Positions 1 to 9,311 of a DNA stretch of 64,000 nucleotides are shown piece by piece (within the stretch, counting starts at the first letter, position 1; every line of letters begins with the position of its first letter). This DNA comes from UBA2784 sp964494625 (GTDB lineage: Bacteria > Pseudomonadota > Alphaproteobacteria > Micropepsales > Micropepsaceae). The translations under genes and the position numbers were made by a program. Under the pieces are notes generated by a model. It did no database searches. It was not told the origin of the DNA and worked only from the letters and a program-made list of their open reading frames with translations. The DNA is taken from contig CAZBRT010000002.1 of the NCBI GenBank assembly GCA_964494625.1, positions 372,001-436,000 on the forward strand. The letters are read 5' to 3'.

Positions 1-1
1 C

Positions 2-796
2 ATCGGCGCGTATGAGCCGGGCAGATGGAACGCGCGCGGGCTTGGCCCCTTCTGGTTTCTGGCGCTGAAAGAGCGGCCGGGTGCAGAGGCCACATCTTTG
101 ACTGCGCTGGCGCCCAGCGTCACGGTGCGGTGGCAAGTGCGGGCCGATTTTCCTTTCATCGGCCCACATGAGACTTACTGGACACGCTTTGTGCTTTTGG
201 CGGGCGGCAACACCGAAGAAGCACCGCTGACGATTCCCGCTGACGTTGAGGATGCCTATCTCGTGCGGCTCGGGATCATGCGGCCGCCGGTGATCGTGCT
301 GGGCCTTTTGCGCATCCTTGTGGCGACCGGCCTTCTCAAGAAGCCGGATGCGCAAGTCTCCGATGATGTTTCCGGCGCGGGCTTTCGCGCTGAACTGATG
401 CCGGACAAGGCACAGATCGCGCGGCTTCTTGCCAGTCCCAAAGACTATGGTCCGGCGATGGTGAACTTCCTTGCCTATCACCCCCTGGCGCAATACGCGG
501 AAGTGAAGGCTGGCGCCGCGCCCGTTTCCGGCGCGCGCGCCTATCAGCGCTATGGCGTGGTCGCCTTTCAGACCGTTTACCGAACCGGCGGGCATCTTGT
601 TTTCTACGGCGCGGTTGATCGCGTGCTGCGGGGGGCAAAAGCCGGCCCCTGCAGCGGGACGTGGCACGACATTGCGGTCATGCAGTACCGGACGCCGGAA
701 GCCATTCTTTCGATGGAGCATGTGGCGCGCTATCGGGCGGCACTGCCTCACCGCGATGCAGGGCTTGACCGCAGCGTTGTGATTGCGAGTTCTTGA
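2..796 (+). CDS. DUF1330-like protein, 5' end outside window
   Basis: The reading frame is open from the first bases of the window, so the true start lies upstream; the TTG at 98 is only an internal codon. About 265 residues are visible. The last 70 residues (a Gly-His-Leu-Val-Phe-Tyr-Gly segment, then MQYRTPEA, then ALPHRDAGLDRSVV) resemble the ferredoxin-like fold of DUF1330 proteins. A hydrophobic stretch near codon 100 (PPVIVLGLLRILVATGLL) could be a membrane or buried helix. Function is unknown. It stands apart from the RND genes, with 375 bases between. The family call rests on C-terminal pattern only. Confidence 0.6.
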   Translation: MGAYEPGRWNARGLGPFWFLALKERPGAEATSLTALAPSVTVRWQVRADFPFIGPHETYWTRFVLLAGGNTEEAPLTIPADVEDAYLVRLGIMRPPVIVLGLLRILVATGLLKKPDAQVSDDVSGAGFRAELMPDKAQIARLLASPKDYGPAMVNFLAYHPLAQYAEVKAGAAPVSGARAYQRYGVVAFQTVYRTGGHLVFYGAVDRVLRGAKAGPCSGTWHDIAVMQYRTPEAILSMEHVARYRAALPHRDAGLDRSVVIASS

Positions 797-1171
797 GCTT
801 GCCTGTTCCCGGCCGGGTGAAATGTTCGCCCTGATTCCACGGAGCAAGCAGGGAGATTTCTGCGCCCAAGCAAGACGCGAGCCGCCCCGCTGGTCCAAAT
901 TCCCAAGGGCAAACGCTGCGCGGGCTGCAAAAGCTGAAAAATCATCGGTTTGTCGCCCTATGACCAGCGGGCAAACGCTTGACCGATTTCACCGAGCCCT
1001 TATATCCCACGGGCAATCCTGACAAATTGTCGCCTCGCTGCCGCTGGGCGATTTCAGGGCCTTATGCGAGTTGCGACGCGCTGTCGGGCCTGTTTCTTTG
1101 CCGGGATTGCAGTTGTGTGGGGACGGCTGCTTGCACATCGAACTCCGGGAAAAGCCGATGACGGGCAGCCT
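797..1171. other. 375-base gap without a convincing gene
   Basis: Short open frames here have no recognisable protein features and are best read as noise. The gap ends at the preferred start of the RND adaptor and holds one promoter candidate at 979-1006. A small GC-rich palindrome (CCCGGCCGGG, near 813) follows the upstream gene but has no T run, so it is not called a terminator. Confidence 0.6.
979..1006 (+). promoter_or_regulatory. Candidate sigma-70-like promoter of the RND efflux operon
   Basis: TTGACC (979-984) and TATATC (1001-1006) are separated by 16 bases, a reasonable -35/-10 arrangement. It lies about 165 bases before the adaptor ATG at 1172, which would leave a long leader. The assignment is by pattern only. 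Confidence 0.4.
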
Positions 1172-2260
1172 ATGACCGAGACCCCCCTTCGACGTTCTTA
1201 TATTGCTGCAGGCGGCATCGCCATCGTTGCGGTCGCCTGGCTTGCATCCGGCGTGCTTGAAAGTGACGGCGCGGCTGGTCCGGAAGCGGACGGCACCGTT
1301 GTTTCGAGTGAGACCGAGGCTGATCGCGCATCCGTGCGTGTCCGCACCATGACCGCGATCCCGCACGAGATGACCCTGACGATCCGCGGGCGGGCCGTTG
1401 CAGAGCGCCGCGTCGTGCTCAAATCCGAAACGGCAGGTCGCGTTGTTTCCGTGTTCGCCCAGAAGGGCGCGCCGGTCAAACAGGGCGATGTCATCTGCGA
1501 ACTGGATGTCGGTGCACGCAAGGCGGCATTGGAGCAGGCCCGCGCCCGCATGCGGCAGGCCCAGCTCGACTATGATGCCGCCCGCAAGCTTGAAGAGCGC
1601 GGCCACCGCTCGGCCAACCAGACAGCGGCCGCCCTTGCCATATTCGAAGGCGCGCAGGCGGAAGTCCGCCGGGCCGAGAATGACCTTGCCCAGACCCGCA
1701 TCAGTGCGCCCTTTGACGGTTATGTCGATGACCGCATGGTCGAGGTCGGCGACTACATGCAGCCCGGCACGGCCTGCGCGGTCGTGCTTGATCCCGATCC
1801 TTTCCTTGTTGTTGGACAGGTCTCGGAGCGCGAGGTCGGCTATGTGCAGCCGGGTGCCGACGGCATGGCGGTGCTGATCACCGGCGAGGAAATTCCAGGC
1901 AAAGTGCGCTTCATTTCCAGCGCAGCCGACAATGCGACGCGCACGTTCCGCATGGAATTTGAAATTCCCAACGAAAATTTCCGCCTGCGCGACGGCGTGA
2001 CGGCTGAAGTGCGCATCACACTGGCGACCGTTCCTGCCCATCGCATTCCGCCGGCGATCCTGTCGCTCAATGCCAATGGCGATGTGGGCGTCAAGGTTGT
2101 TGCTGACGGCATTGCGCGTTTTGTGCCTGTATCCATCGTCGAGGAATCCGCCGAAGGATTGTGGATTACCGGCCTGCCCGAAACCGCCACCATCATCACG
2201 GTCGGACAGGATTTCGTGCTGGACGGTCAGCCGGTCAACGCTGTTGCGGACGGGAGCTAG
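1172..2260 (+). CDS. RND efflux periplasmic adaptor (AcrA/MFP family)
   Basis: Membrane-fusion protein that links an inner-membrane RND pump to an outer-membrane channel. The frame is open from 1064, but the ATG at 1172 puts a single N-terminal hydrophobic anchor (IAAGGIAIVAVAWLASGVL) directly after a short basic head, as expected for this family, giving 362 residues. A lipoyl-like half (residues about 65-100, LKSETAGRVVSVFAQKGAPV) is followed by an alpha-helical hairpin rich in Ala, Arg and Gln, then a second lipoyl half (TRISAPFDGYV) and a beta-barrel domain. It ends 3 bases before the pump gene, so the two form an operon. No outer-membrane channel gene is present nearby. Confidence 0.9.
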   Translation: MTETPLRRSYIAAGGIAIVAVAWLASGVLESDGAAGPEADGTVVSSETEADRASVRVRTMTAIPHEMTLTIRGRAVAERRVVLKSETAGRVVSVFAQKGAPVKQGDVICELDVGARKAALEQARARMRQAQLDYDAARKLEERGHRSANQTAAALAIFEGAQAEVRRAENDLAQTRISAPFDGYVDDRMVEVGDYMQPGTACAVVLDPDPFLVVGQVSEREVGYVQPGADGMAVLITGEEIPGKVRFISSAADNATRTFRMEFEIPNENFRLRDGVTAEVRITLATVPAHRIPPAILSLNANGDVGVKVVADGIARFVPVSIVEESAEGLWITGLPETATIITVGQDFVLDGQPVNAVADGS

Positions 2261-2263
2261 GCC

Positions 2264-5200
2264 ATGACCGGCATTGTCGATTGGGCTGTCTCGCAATGGC
2301 GTCTTGTTCTTTCGACGCTCGTCCTCTGCATCCTGACGGGATATTCGGCCTATGTCGGCATTCCCAAGGAAGCCGATCCCGACATCCAGATTCCGTTCGT
2401 TTCCATCTCAGTGCCCTATCCCGGCATTTCGCCGGAGGACGCCGAGCGGCTGCTCGTCAAGCCGATGGAAGTCGAGTTGCGTTCCATCGAGGGACTGAAG
2501 CAGCTGACCGCCATCGCGGCACAGAATTATGCCGGTCTCTACCTCGAATTTGACGCTGCGTTCGACAAGGACGCGGCGCTGCAGCGCGTGCGCGAGCGGG
2601 TCGACCTTGCACAGTCGAAAATGCCCGAAGGCGCGGAAGAACCGGTCATCACCGAGTTCAACGTCTCGACCTTTCCGGTCCTGATCGTCACGCTTTCGGG
2701 TGACGTGCCGGAGCGCACGCTGCTTGCGCTCGCGCGCCAGCTTGAGGACGAGGTTGAAACCATTCCCTCGGTCCTCTCGTCCGATATTGTCGGCAACCGG
2801 GAAGAGCTTCTGGAGATCGTCATCGATCCGGCGCGGCTTGATGCCTACAATATCTCGGCCATCGAAGTCTTCAATGCTGTCAGCAGCAACAACCAGATCA
2901 TCGCGGCGGGCGACTGGGACGTGGGCGCGGGGCGCTTTCCCATCAAGGTCGAAGGGCTGATTGAAACGCGGCAGGACGTGCTTGACCTGCCCATCCGGTC
3001 AAGCGGCGACGGCATTGTGCGGCTGCGCGACGTGGCCGACATCCGCTCCACCTTTGTCGATGCTGACAGCTATGCCCGCTTCAACGGCCAGCCTGCCATT
3101 GCGCTGGAAGTCAAAAAGCGTGTGGGCGAAAATATCATCAGCACCATCGCGCGGGTGAAAGAGACAGTCATCGCCTTCACCGCCTCGCTGCCGCCGCAGG
3201 TGAAGGTCGAATTTTCGCTCGACCAGTCCACATGGATCGAAGGCTCGCTTCAATCGCTTGAAAGCTCGATCCTGCTTGCGATCCTTCTCGTGATGATCGT
3301 CGTGGTTGCAGCACTCGGCCCCCGGTCCGGCATGATCGTGGGCTTTGCCATTCCCGCCTCGTTCCTGATCGCCTTCCTGTTCCTCGGGATCGCCGGCATC
3401 ACCATCAACATGATGGTCATGTTCGGCATGATCCTGTCGGTCGGCATGCTGGTTGATGGCGCGATCATCATTGTCGAGTTCGCCGACCGCAAGATGGCGG
3501 AAGGCATGCATCGGCGCGAAGCCTATGCGCTGGCTGCCAAGCGCATGTTCTATCCCGTGCTTTCCTCCACTGCCACGACACTGGCGGCCTTTCTGCCCAT
3601 GCTGTTCTGGCCCGGTGTCTCGGGACAGTTCATGAGCTATCTGCCGATCACGCTCATCCTCGTGCTGGCGGCGTCCACGCTGGTGGCGTTGGTGTTTCTG
3701 CCGGTCGTTGGCGGCTTTGTCGGCAAGACCGAACCGGGCAATGAGGCAACGCTGAAAGCCCTGGCCGCATCCGAGACCGGCGACATCCGCGATATCGGCG
3801 GCATTACCGGCTGGTATGCGCAGCTGGTCGGCAGGCTTGTCCGGCGGCCTTTCCAGGTGCTTGGTGTTGCCATCGGCACACTGGTTGTCGTGGTGATGGC
3901 CTTCAACAGTTTCAGCAAAGGTACCGAGTTTTTTGTTGAGACCGAGCCCAACCGTGCCTTCATCAACGTATTCGCGCGGGGCAATCTTTCCGTCACTGAG
4001 CAATTGGCGCTCGTCAAGGAAATCGAGGCCATCGCGCTCACCACCGAAGGGCTGCGTGGTGTCTTCACTCAGACCGGCAGCGGCGGCGGCATGGGTCAGG
4101 GCGGCCGGTCGGGCGAGGACATGATCGGCACGATCTCCATCGAGTTCGACGATTTCGAGAAACGTCAGCGGGCCAACGTCATCCTTGATGAAATCCGCGG
4201 CCGTATGAATGCCATCCCCGGCATACGGGCCGAGGCGCGCGCCGAAGAAGGCGGGCCGCCGCAAGGCAAGGACATCATCGTCGAATTGACCTCTGCCGAC
4301 GGCAGGGCACTGGATGCGGTTGCGGCACTTGTCCGCGACAAATTCAATTCGATGCCCGAATTGATCGACATCGAGGATTCACGCCCCCTGCCCGGCATCG
4401 AATACCGGCTTGAGATAGACCGCGAACAGGCGGGCCGGTTTGGTGCTGACGTGCTTACCATCGGCACGATCGTGCAGCTGATCACGGTCGGCATAAAGGT
4501 CGGCGAGTACCGGCCGGACACTTCCGAAGACGAAGTCGACATCCGTGTGCGCTTCCCGGCCGAAGACCGCAGCATCGCCATGCTGGACAGTTTGCGCGTG
4601 ATGACGCGCGACGGCCTCATTCCCATTTCAAACTTTGTGCGCCGGGTTCCGGCCCCGCGCGTCAGCTTCATCGAGCGCGTCGATGGCGAGCGCATCATGC
4701 GCGTGCGCGCCAATGTGCAGACCGGTGTCCTGCCCGACGACAAGGTGCGCGAGTTGAAGGCATGGCTTGCCGAAACCACAATCGATCCACGCGTGACGGT
4801 CGCCTTTGGCGGCCAGGATGAAGCGGCCAATGAGTCAGCCGCGTTCCTTGGCAAGGCGATGCTGGCATCGCTGTTCCTGATGGGCGCGATCCTCATCATG
4901 CAGTTCAACAGTTTCTACCACACGGCCCTCATCCTTTCGGCCGTCATCATGTCCACCATCGGCGTGATGCTGGGCATGTTGCTGATGGGTCAGACATTCA
5001 GCGTGATCATGACCGGCACGGGCATCGTCGCGCTGGCCGGCATTGTCGTGAACAACAATATCGTGCTGATCGACACGTTCCAGCATCTGCGGCGCGAGGG
5101 ATTTCCAGTCTACGACGCAATCATCCGCACCGGCGCCCAGCGGTTGCGGCCGGTCTTTCTGACCACGTTTACGACAATGATCGGCCTGATGCCGATGATG

Positions 5201-5428
5201 CTGAACCTCAACATCGATTTCTTCAACCGCCATGTCTCGGTGGGCGGGCCGATCTCCGACTGGTGGGTGCAGCTCGCAACCGCGGTCGTCTATGGCATGG
5301 GCTTTTCGACGGTGCTGACGCTCCTCGTCACGCCCGTGCTTCTGGCCATCCCTGAGCATCTGCGGCTGCGCAAGGCGGCGAAAGCCGTGCGGCAGGCGGG
5401 GCGCGGTTTGGGACAGGCCGCAGAGTAG
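2264..5428 (+). CDS. RND efflux permease subunit (HAE-type)
   Basis: Inner-membrane proton-driven multidrug exporter of 1054 residues, the normal length for the AcrB-like family. The N-terminal helix is followed by a large periplasmic loop, the helix block around residues 330-480 and a second half with the same order. In helix 4 the motif is MLVDGAIIIVE, so only one of the two adjacent Asp residues of AcrB (D407/D408) is present. In helix 10 the motif is GIVVNNNIVLID, with Asn where AcrB has Lys940. The gene follows the adaptor by 3 bases and is convergent with the ABC exporter. The substrate cannot be predicted. Confidence 0.93.
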   Translation: MTGIVDWAVSQWRLVLSTLVLCILTGYSAYVGIPKEADPDIQIPFVSISVPYPGISPEDAERLLVKPMEVELRSIEGLKQLTAIAAQNYAGLYLEFDAAFDKDAALQRVRERVDLAQSKMPEGAEEPVITEFNVSTFPVLIVTLSGDVPERTLLALARQLEDEVETIPSVLSSDIVGNREELLEIVIDPARLDAYNISAIEVFNAVSSNNQIIAAGDWDVGAGRFPIKVEGLIETRQDVLDLPIRSSGDGIVRLRDVADIRSTFVDADSYARFNGQPAIALEVKKRVGENIISTIARVKETVIAFTASLPPQVKVEFSLDQSTWIEGSLQSLESSILLAILLVMIVVVAALGPRSGMIVGFAIPASFLIAFLFLGIAGITINMMVMFGMILSVGMLVDGAIIIVEFADRKMAEGMHRREAYALAAKRMFYPVLSSTATTLAAFLPMLFWPGVSGQFMSYLPITLILVLAASTLVALVFLPVVGGFVGKTEPGNEATLKALAASETGDIRDIGGITGWYAQLVGRLVRRPFQVLGVAIGTLVVVVMAFNSFSKGTEFFVETEPNRAFINVFARGNLSVTEQLALVKEIEAIALTTEGLRGVFTQTGSGGGMGQGGRSGEDMIGTISIEFDDFEKRQRANVILDEIRGRMNAIPGIRAEARAEEGGPPQGKDIIVELTSADGRALDAVAALVRDKFNSMPELIDIEDSRPLPGIEYRLEIDREQAGRFGADVLTIGTIVQLITVGIKVGEYRPDTSEDEVDIRVRFPAEDRSIAMLDSLRVMTRDGLIPISNFVRRVPAPRVSFIERVDGERIMRVRANVQTGVLPDDKVRELKAWLAETTIDPRVTVAFGGQDEAANESAAFLGKAMLASLFLMGAILIMQFNSFYHTALILSAVIMSTIGVMLGMLLMGQTFSVIMTGTGIVALAGIVVNNNIVLIDTFQHLRREGFPVYDAIIRTGAQRLRPVFLTTFTTMIGLMPMMLNLNIDFFNRHVSVGGPISDWWVQLATAVVYGMGFSTVLTLLVTPVLLAIPEHLRLRKAAKAVRQAGRGLGQAAE

Positions 5429-5444
5429 GCTAGAGTAGCCTTTA
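5427..5444. terminator. Small hairpin between convergent RND and ABC genes
   Basis: AGGCTA, a GAG loop and TAGCCT form a perfect six-base stem starting inside the RND stop codon, followed by TTTA that overlaps the ABC stop codon. The stem is short, so this is a modest terminator candidate for the plus-strand operon. Confidence 0.4.
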
Positions 5445-7370
5445 GGCACCGCCTGCGGTGGCCGGCAATTGGGCGATCGGATCATCCGCGCCAAAGGCTT
5501 CCGCCAGCCGGTCGCGCGCTTCGGTTGCCTCACGCTGGCGGTTCCACATCGCGGCATAGGTTGCGCCTTTGGCCAGCAGTGCCTCATGCGTGCCGCGTTC
5601 CACAATCGCCCCGTCAACCAGCACGATGATCTCATCGGCATCAACGACCGTTGACAGGCGGTGAGCGATGACAAGGGCTGTGCGGTTGCGCGAGACATCC
5701 TTCAGCGCCGTCTGGATCTCGCGCTCGGTGTGGGTGTCGAGCGCGCTTGTCGCCTCGTCGAGGATCAGGATCGGCGGGTTCTTGAGGATGGTGCGCGCAA
5801 TCGCCACGCGCTGCTTTTCGCCGCCCGACAATTTCAGGCCGCGCTCACCCACCATCGTGTTGTAGCCCTGCGGTGCCTTGGCGATGAAGGGATCGATCTG
5901 GGCGAGGCGTGCCGCCGTCTCGACCTCGGTGTCACCGGCATCGATGCGGCCATAACGGATGTTGTAGCGCAGCGTATCGTTGAAGAGGACCGTGTCCTGC
6001 GGAACGATGCCGATGGCCGCGCGCAGCGATTTCTGTGTCACCTCGCGCACATCCTGCCCGTCAATCGTCACGCTGCCCGACGCTATGTCATAAAAGCGGT
6101 AAAGGATGCGCGAGAGCGTGGATTTTCCCGCGCCCGATGGCCCCACCACGGCAACAGTCTTGCCGGCAGGCACAGTGAACGAGATGCCCTTCAGGATCTC
6201 GCGGTCGGGGTCATAGGAAAAGCGCACGTTCTCGAAGCGGATCTCGCCGCCCTTCACCTGCAGGGGCAAGGCGCCCGGCCTGTCCTCGATCTCGGGGTCC
6301 AGGCGCAGATGGTCGAACATTTTTTCCATGTCGATCAGCGCCTGCGTGATCTCGCGGTAGACCGTGCCCAAGAGATTCAGGGGCACGTAGAGCTGCACCA
6401 AAAAGGCATTGACCATCACCAGCTCGCCGATCGTCATGCGGCCTTCGGCAACGCCCATCGCCGCGAGCACCATCACGCCGACCAGGCCGAGCGCGATGAT
6501 CGCCGCCTGGCCCGTGTTGAGGATCGAGAGCGAGGTCTGGGTCTTTTCCGAGGCGCGGGCAAAGACGTTCATCGCCTTGTCGAAGCGGCCGGCCTCGTGC
6601 TCCTCGGCGTTGAAGTATTTCACCGTCTCGAAATTGAGGAGGCTGTCCACCGCCTTGGTGTTCGCCTCCGTATCGCTGTCATTCATCTCGCGGCGGTATT
6701 TGACCCGCCAGTTGGTGATGAGAAGCGTGAACCACGCATAGGCAACCACGGTTGCCAGCGTCACGACGGCAAACCAGACATCAAACTTCCACAGCATGAT
6801 GCCGCAGACAAGCAGGAGTTCCAGGATCGTCGGGGCAATCGAGAAGATGGTCCAGGAGAGGAGCGAGTCGATCCCCTTGGTGCCGCGGTCGATCACGCGC
6901 TGGAGGCCGCCCGTGCGCCGTTCAAGATGGAAGCGCAGCGAAAGGCGGTGGATGTGCCGGAAAGTGCGGCCCGCGATCTGCCGCACCGCATTGAAGGCGA
7001 CCTTGGCAAAGATCGCATCACGCAATTGCGCAAAGGCCTGCATCATGATGCGGGCAAAGCCATAGGCGACGATCAGGCTGATGGCGACGGCAGCCGCCTG
7101 AAGGCCGGAGCCCGGCGCCAATGCATCGATCGCATCGCCATACAGGAACGGCACGGCAACCGTCGTGATCTTGGCGATCAGCAGCGCCACCAGCGCCAGC
7201 ATCACCCGCAACCGCAGATCGGCGCGGTCCTTCGGCCAGAGATAGGGCATGAAGGTCTTCAGCGTGCTTCTGAAATCATAGGCACGCTCTACATCCAGCC
7301 GTTGCCGGATAGATGCCGAAGCAGAAGACGCAGCACCGCCCGGGTGGGACGGCTTGGCAGGATTGGTCAT
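5442..7370 (-). CDS. Atm1/HMT1-type ABC exporter (fused permease and ATPase)
   Basis: Homodimeric half-transporter of 642 residues related to mitochondrial Atm1 and bacterial NaAtm1, which export glutathione-linked sulfur or metal species. Six membrane helices lie in residues about 50-345, including the subfamily signature LNFETVKYFNAEEHE near 246-260. The ATPase has Walker A GPSGAGKST (410-418), signature LSGGEKQ (514-520), Walker B ILILDE (534-539) and the His loop AHRLST. The frame is open further upstream, but the ATG at 7370 gives the N-terminus expected for this family. It is the last gene of a minus-strand group beginning with cytochrome genes. Substrate is inferred from the subfamily only. 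Confidence 0.9.
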   Translation of the reverse strand: MTNPAKPSHPGGAASSASASIRQRLDVERAYDFRSTLKTFMPYLWPKDRADLRLRVMLALVALLIAKITTVAVPFLYGDAIDALAPGSGLQAAAVAISLIVAYGFARIMMQAFAQLRDAIFAKVAFNAVRQIAGRTFRHIHRLSLRFHLERRTGGLQRVIDRGTKGIDSLLSWTIFSIAPTILELLLVCGIMLWKFDVWFAVVTLATVVAYAWFTLLITNWRVKYRREMNDSDTEANTKAVDSLLNFETVKYFNAEEHEAGRFDKAMNVFARASEKTQTSLSILNTGQAAIIALGLVGVMVLAAMGVAEGRMTIGELVMVNAFLVQLYVPLNLLGTVYREITQALIDMEKMFDHLRLDPEIEDRPGALPLQVKGGEIRFENVRFSYDPDREILKGISFTVPAGKTVAVVGPSGAGKSTLSRILYRFYDIASGSVTIDGQDVREVTQKSLRAAIGIVPQDTVLFNDTLRYNIRYGRIDAGDTEVETAARLAQIDPFIAKAPQGYNTMVGERGLKLSGGEKQRVAIARTILKNPPILILDEATSALDTHTEREIQTALKDVSRNRTALVIAHRLSTVVDADEIIVLVDGAIVERGTHEALLAKGATYAAMWNRQREATEARDRLAEAFGADDPIAQLPATAGGA

Positions 7371-7472
7371 GGAAGGGCGCACCGGTTTTGTGATGCTCAA
7401 GGCATAGAGGGCGCCGCTTGCCCCGCAAAGCACAAAAATGGGCGGGCAAAGGATTGGTGAACTCCCCCCCAC

Positions 7473-8399
7473 TCAGAGCAGGGGTTCTGCATCCAATTGG
7501 CCGGGACGGATTTCGGCAGGATCTCGCGTCTGGCCATCCTTGGGGAACAGCAAGGTCTCGCGCAGGCCAGTCCCCGGCTCGTGGCGCAGAAGGCGGATGA
7601 CCTCATGTTCGGTGCCCTCCGGAACAGCCGCCAGTACCCGCGTGCCGCTGCCCATGGTGCGGGGCGTCGCCCGGTCAAAGGTCACCTCGGCGCGCGCAAC
7701 CACATTGCCCTCAAGGCCCAGCACATCCGCCCGCAGCGCGTAGCGGCCAAAGGGCGACATGTCGATCAGGCGCAGATGAAATTGCCCGTCCGCGCGGGCT
7801 GTCGCCTCACCCACCATGCGGTTGCCGAGGTAGAGGCGCACGCGCGCGGCCGGCGGCGCGCGACCCGCAATCCGCAGGGCAGGTGTGCGGTCCCAATCGG
7901 CCGCGTCGATGACGACGCTGCTTGCCGCAAGGGCCTCACCAAGGCGCGCGATGCGTGCGGGCCCTGCCACGACGAGAACTTCGGGCGCCAGCAGAAAGAC
8001 GGCGTCGCTGGAGCGCACGAGCCTGCCATCGGCTGCTGTCGCGGTGACAAAGTACTCAACGCCGCCTGCTGTTTCCTCCGGCGTGGCCGTCAGGGCAAAG
8101 GTGCCATCTGCTGCTGCCGCCACCGAAAGCACCGGCTTTGCATTCTGCCACAGCGTGGCGCGCCCAAGCGCGCCGGTGCCGGAGAGGATAATATTCCCAT
8201 CGTTGTCGCGCGAAGCTGTGAGCGTCAGCGCGGGCGTCCATGAAATCTGCGAGGGGTCGATCAGGGCAAGCGCAGGGTCGGGCGCCTCACCCTCGCCTGC
8301 GCCATTGCAGGAAATGCAGCCGGGGCCGAATGCCCACCACGCGCCGCCGCCTATGGCTCCCAAGAGCAATAATGCAGCAATCAGGCGGGCGCGAGACAT
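7473..8399 (-). CDS. Membrane-anchored Ig-like domain protein, function unknown
   Basis: 308 residues with an N-terminal hydrophobic segment (LIAALLLLGAIGGGAWWAF) and a short CISC motif just outside the membrane, then a periplasmic region of beta-rich, Ala/Val-rich repeats. Two segments read like bacterial Ig-like domains: about residues 55-125 (ILSGTGALGRATLWQNAK) and about 175-240 (IAGRAPPAARVRLYLGNRM, then EATARADGQFHL). Similar domains occur beside LysM domains in cell-envelope proteins, but no LysM is present here. It starts 3 bases after the diheme cytochrome stop, so it is cotranscribed with it. A structural or protein-binding envelope role is inference. Confidence 0.65.
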   Translation of the reverse strand: MSRARLIAALLLLGAIGGGAWWAFGPGCISCNGAGEGEAPDPALALIDPSQISWTPALTLTASRDNDGNIILSGTGALGRATLWQNAKPVLSVAAAADGTFALTATPEETAGGVEYFVTATAADGRLVRSSDAVFLLAPEVLVVAGPARIARLGEALAASSVVIDAADWDRTPALRIAGRAPPAARVRLYLGNRMVGEATARADGQFHLRLIDMSPFGRYALRADVLGLEGNVVARAEVTFDRATPRTMGSGTRVLAAVPEGTEHEVIRLLRHEPGTGLRETLLFPKDGQTRDPAEIRPGQLDAEPLL

Positions 8400-8402
8400 G
8401 GG

Positions 8403-9299
8403 TCAGGGCTTTCCGGCGAGCGGGGGCAGACCAAGAAGATAGTCCGCCATTGCGGCGCGGTCATCATCGGTCAAATGGCTGGTGCCGTGCTCGATCACTT
8501 CGGCCATTTCACCACCTGCCACATCGAAATCAGGCGTCGTGCCATCGTCAAGGAATGTGATGATCGCATCCCGGCTCCAGCCGCCAATGCCATCTTCGTG
8601 CGGCGTAATGTTTGGTGCTACTGCCTTGCCCAGACGCGCGCCGCCAAAGGCGCGCGCCCCGTCAAACCCGCCCAGCGCATTGCGGGGCGTGTGGCATTCA
8701 CCGCAATGGCCCAGCACCTCGACCAGATAGGCGCCGCGGCTGCGGGCGCGCTTTTCGTGTTCGTCATGGGGCCCGTCAAAGAAAAGCAGCCGCCAGCCGG
8801 ACAGGAAAGGCCGCCACATCAGCAGGAGGTCGATGTTGTGGGTGCGGTTTTCGCGGCGCACCGGCGGCAGGCTCATCAGCCAGGCCTTGATCGCCAGCAC
8901 GTCCTCAATGGTCATGCCCGCATAGGAGGCAAATGGCAGTGCGGGGTAGAGGTTCTCGCCCTCCCGCCCGATGCCGTGGAGGACGGCTTCGGCAAATTCC
9001 TGATCGCTCCAGTCGCCGATTCCGGTGACGCGATCCGGCGTGATGTTCGGGGAATAGAAAATCCCGAACGGGCTTTCGATCGGTCGGCCGCCCGCATAGG
9101 GCTCGCCCCCACCCTTCTTGTTCCAATGGCAGGAGAGGCATCCCGCTGCATGGACCAGATAGGCGCCGCGCGCTTCCATCCCCTCATCGGATGAGGCGAT
9201 GCCATCGGGAATCACAATCGCACCCTGACGCGGCCACATGAGGAAGGCCACGCCCGCGATGGCGAGTGCGGCAAGTCCTGCCAGCAGGCGGCGCATCAT
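8403..9299 (-). CDS. Diheme c-type cytochrome, membrane-anchored
   Basis: 298 residues with an N-terminal hydrophobic anchor and two haem-binding motifs, CLSCH (residues 54-58) and CGECH (199-203). The surrounding text (YSPNITPDRVTGIGDWSDQE; ENLYPALPFASYAGMT) matches the cytochrome subunits of membrane alcohol and gluconate dehydrogenases and related diheme electron carriers, where Met ligands lie in the PALPFASYAGM-like stretch. It would carry electrons in the periplasm. No dehydrogenase flavin or quinoprotein subunit is nearby, so its partner is unknown. The start may be either of two adjacent ATGs (9299 or 9296). It lies between cytochrome c' and the Ig-like gene in one operon. Confidence 0.85.
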   Translation of the reverse strand: MMRRLLAGLAALAIAGVAFLMWPRQGAIVIPDGIASSDEGMEARGAYLVHAAGCLSCHWNKKGGGEPYAGGRPIESPFGIFYSPNITPDRVTGIGDWSDQEFAEAVLHGIGREGENLYPALPFASYAGMTIEDVLAIKAWLMSLPPVRRENRTHNIDLLLMWRPFLSGWRLLFFDGPHDEHEKRARSRGAYLVEVLGHCGECHTPRNALGGFDGARAFGGARLGKAVAPNITPHEDGIGGWSRDAIITFLDDGTTPDFDVAGGEMAEVIEHGTSHLTDDDRAAMADYLLGLPPLAGKP

Positions 9300-9311
9300 C
9301 AGGAGAATGTC

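Noticed and set aside
989..2296. 435-residue minus-strand open frame
   Set aside because: It is antisense to the RND adaptor with no recognisable protein features.
5661..7460. 599-residue plus-strand open frame
   Set aside because: It is antisense to the ABC exporter, whose motifs are all in place, and its composition (His, Arg, Asp, Gln-rich) is that of a GC-rich shadow frame.
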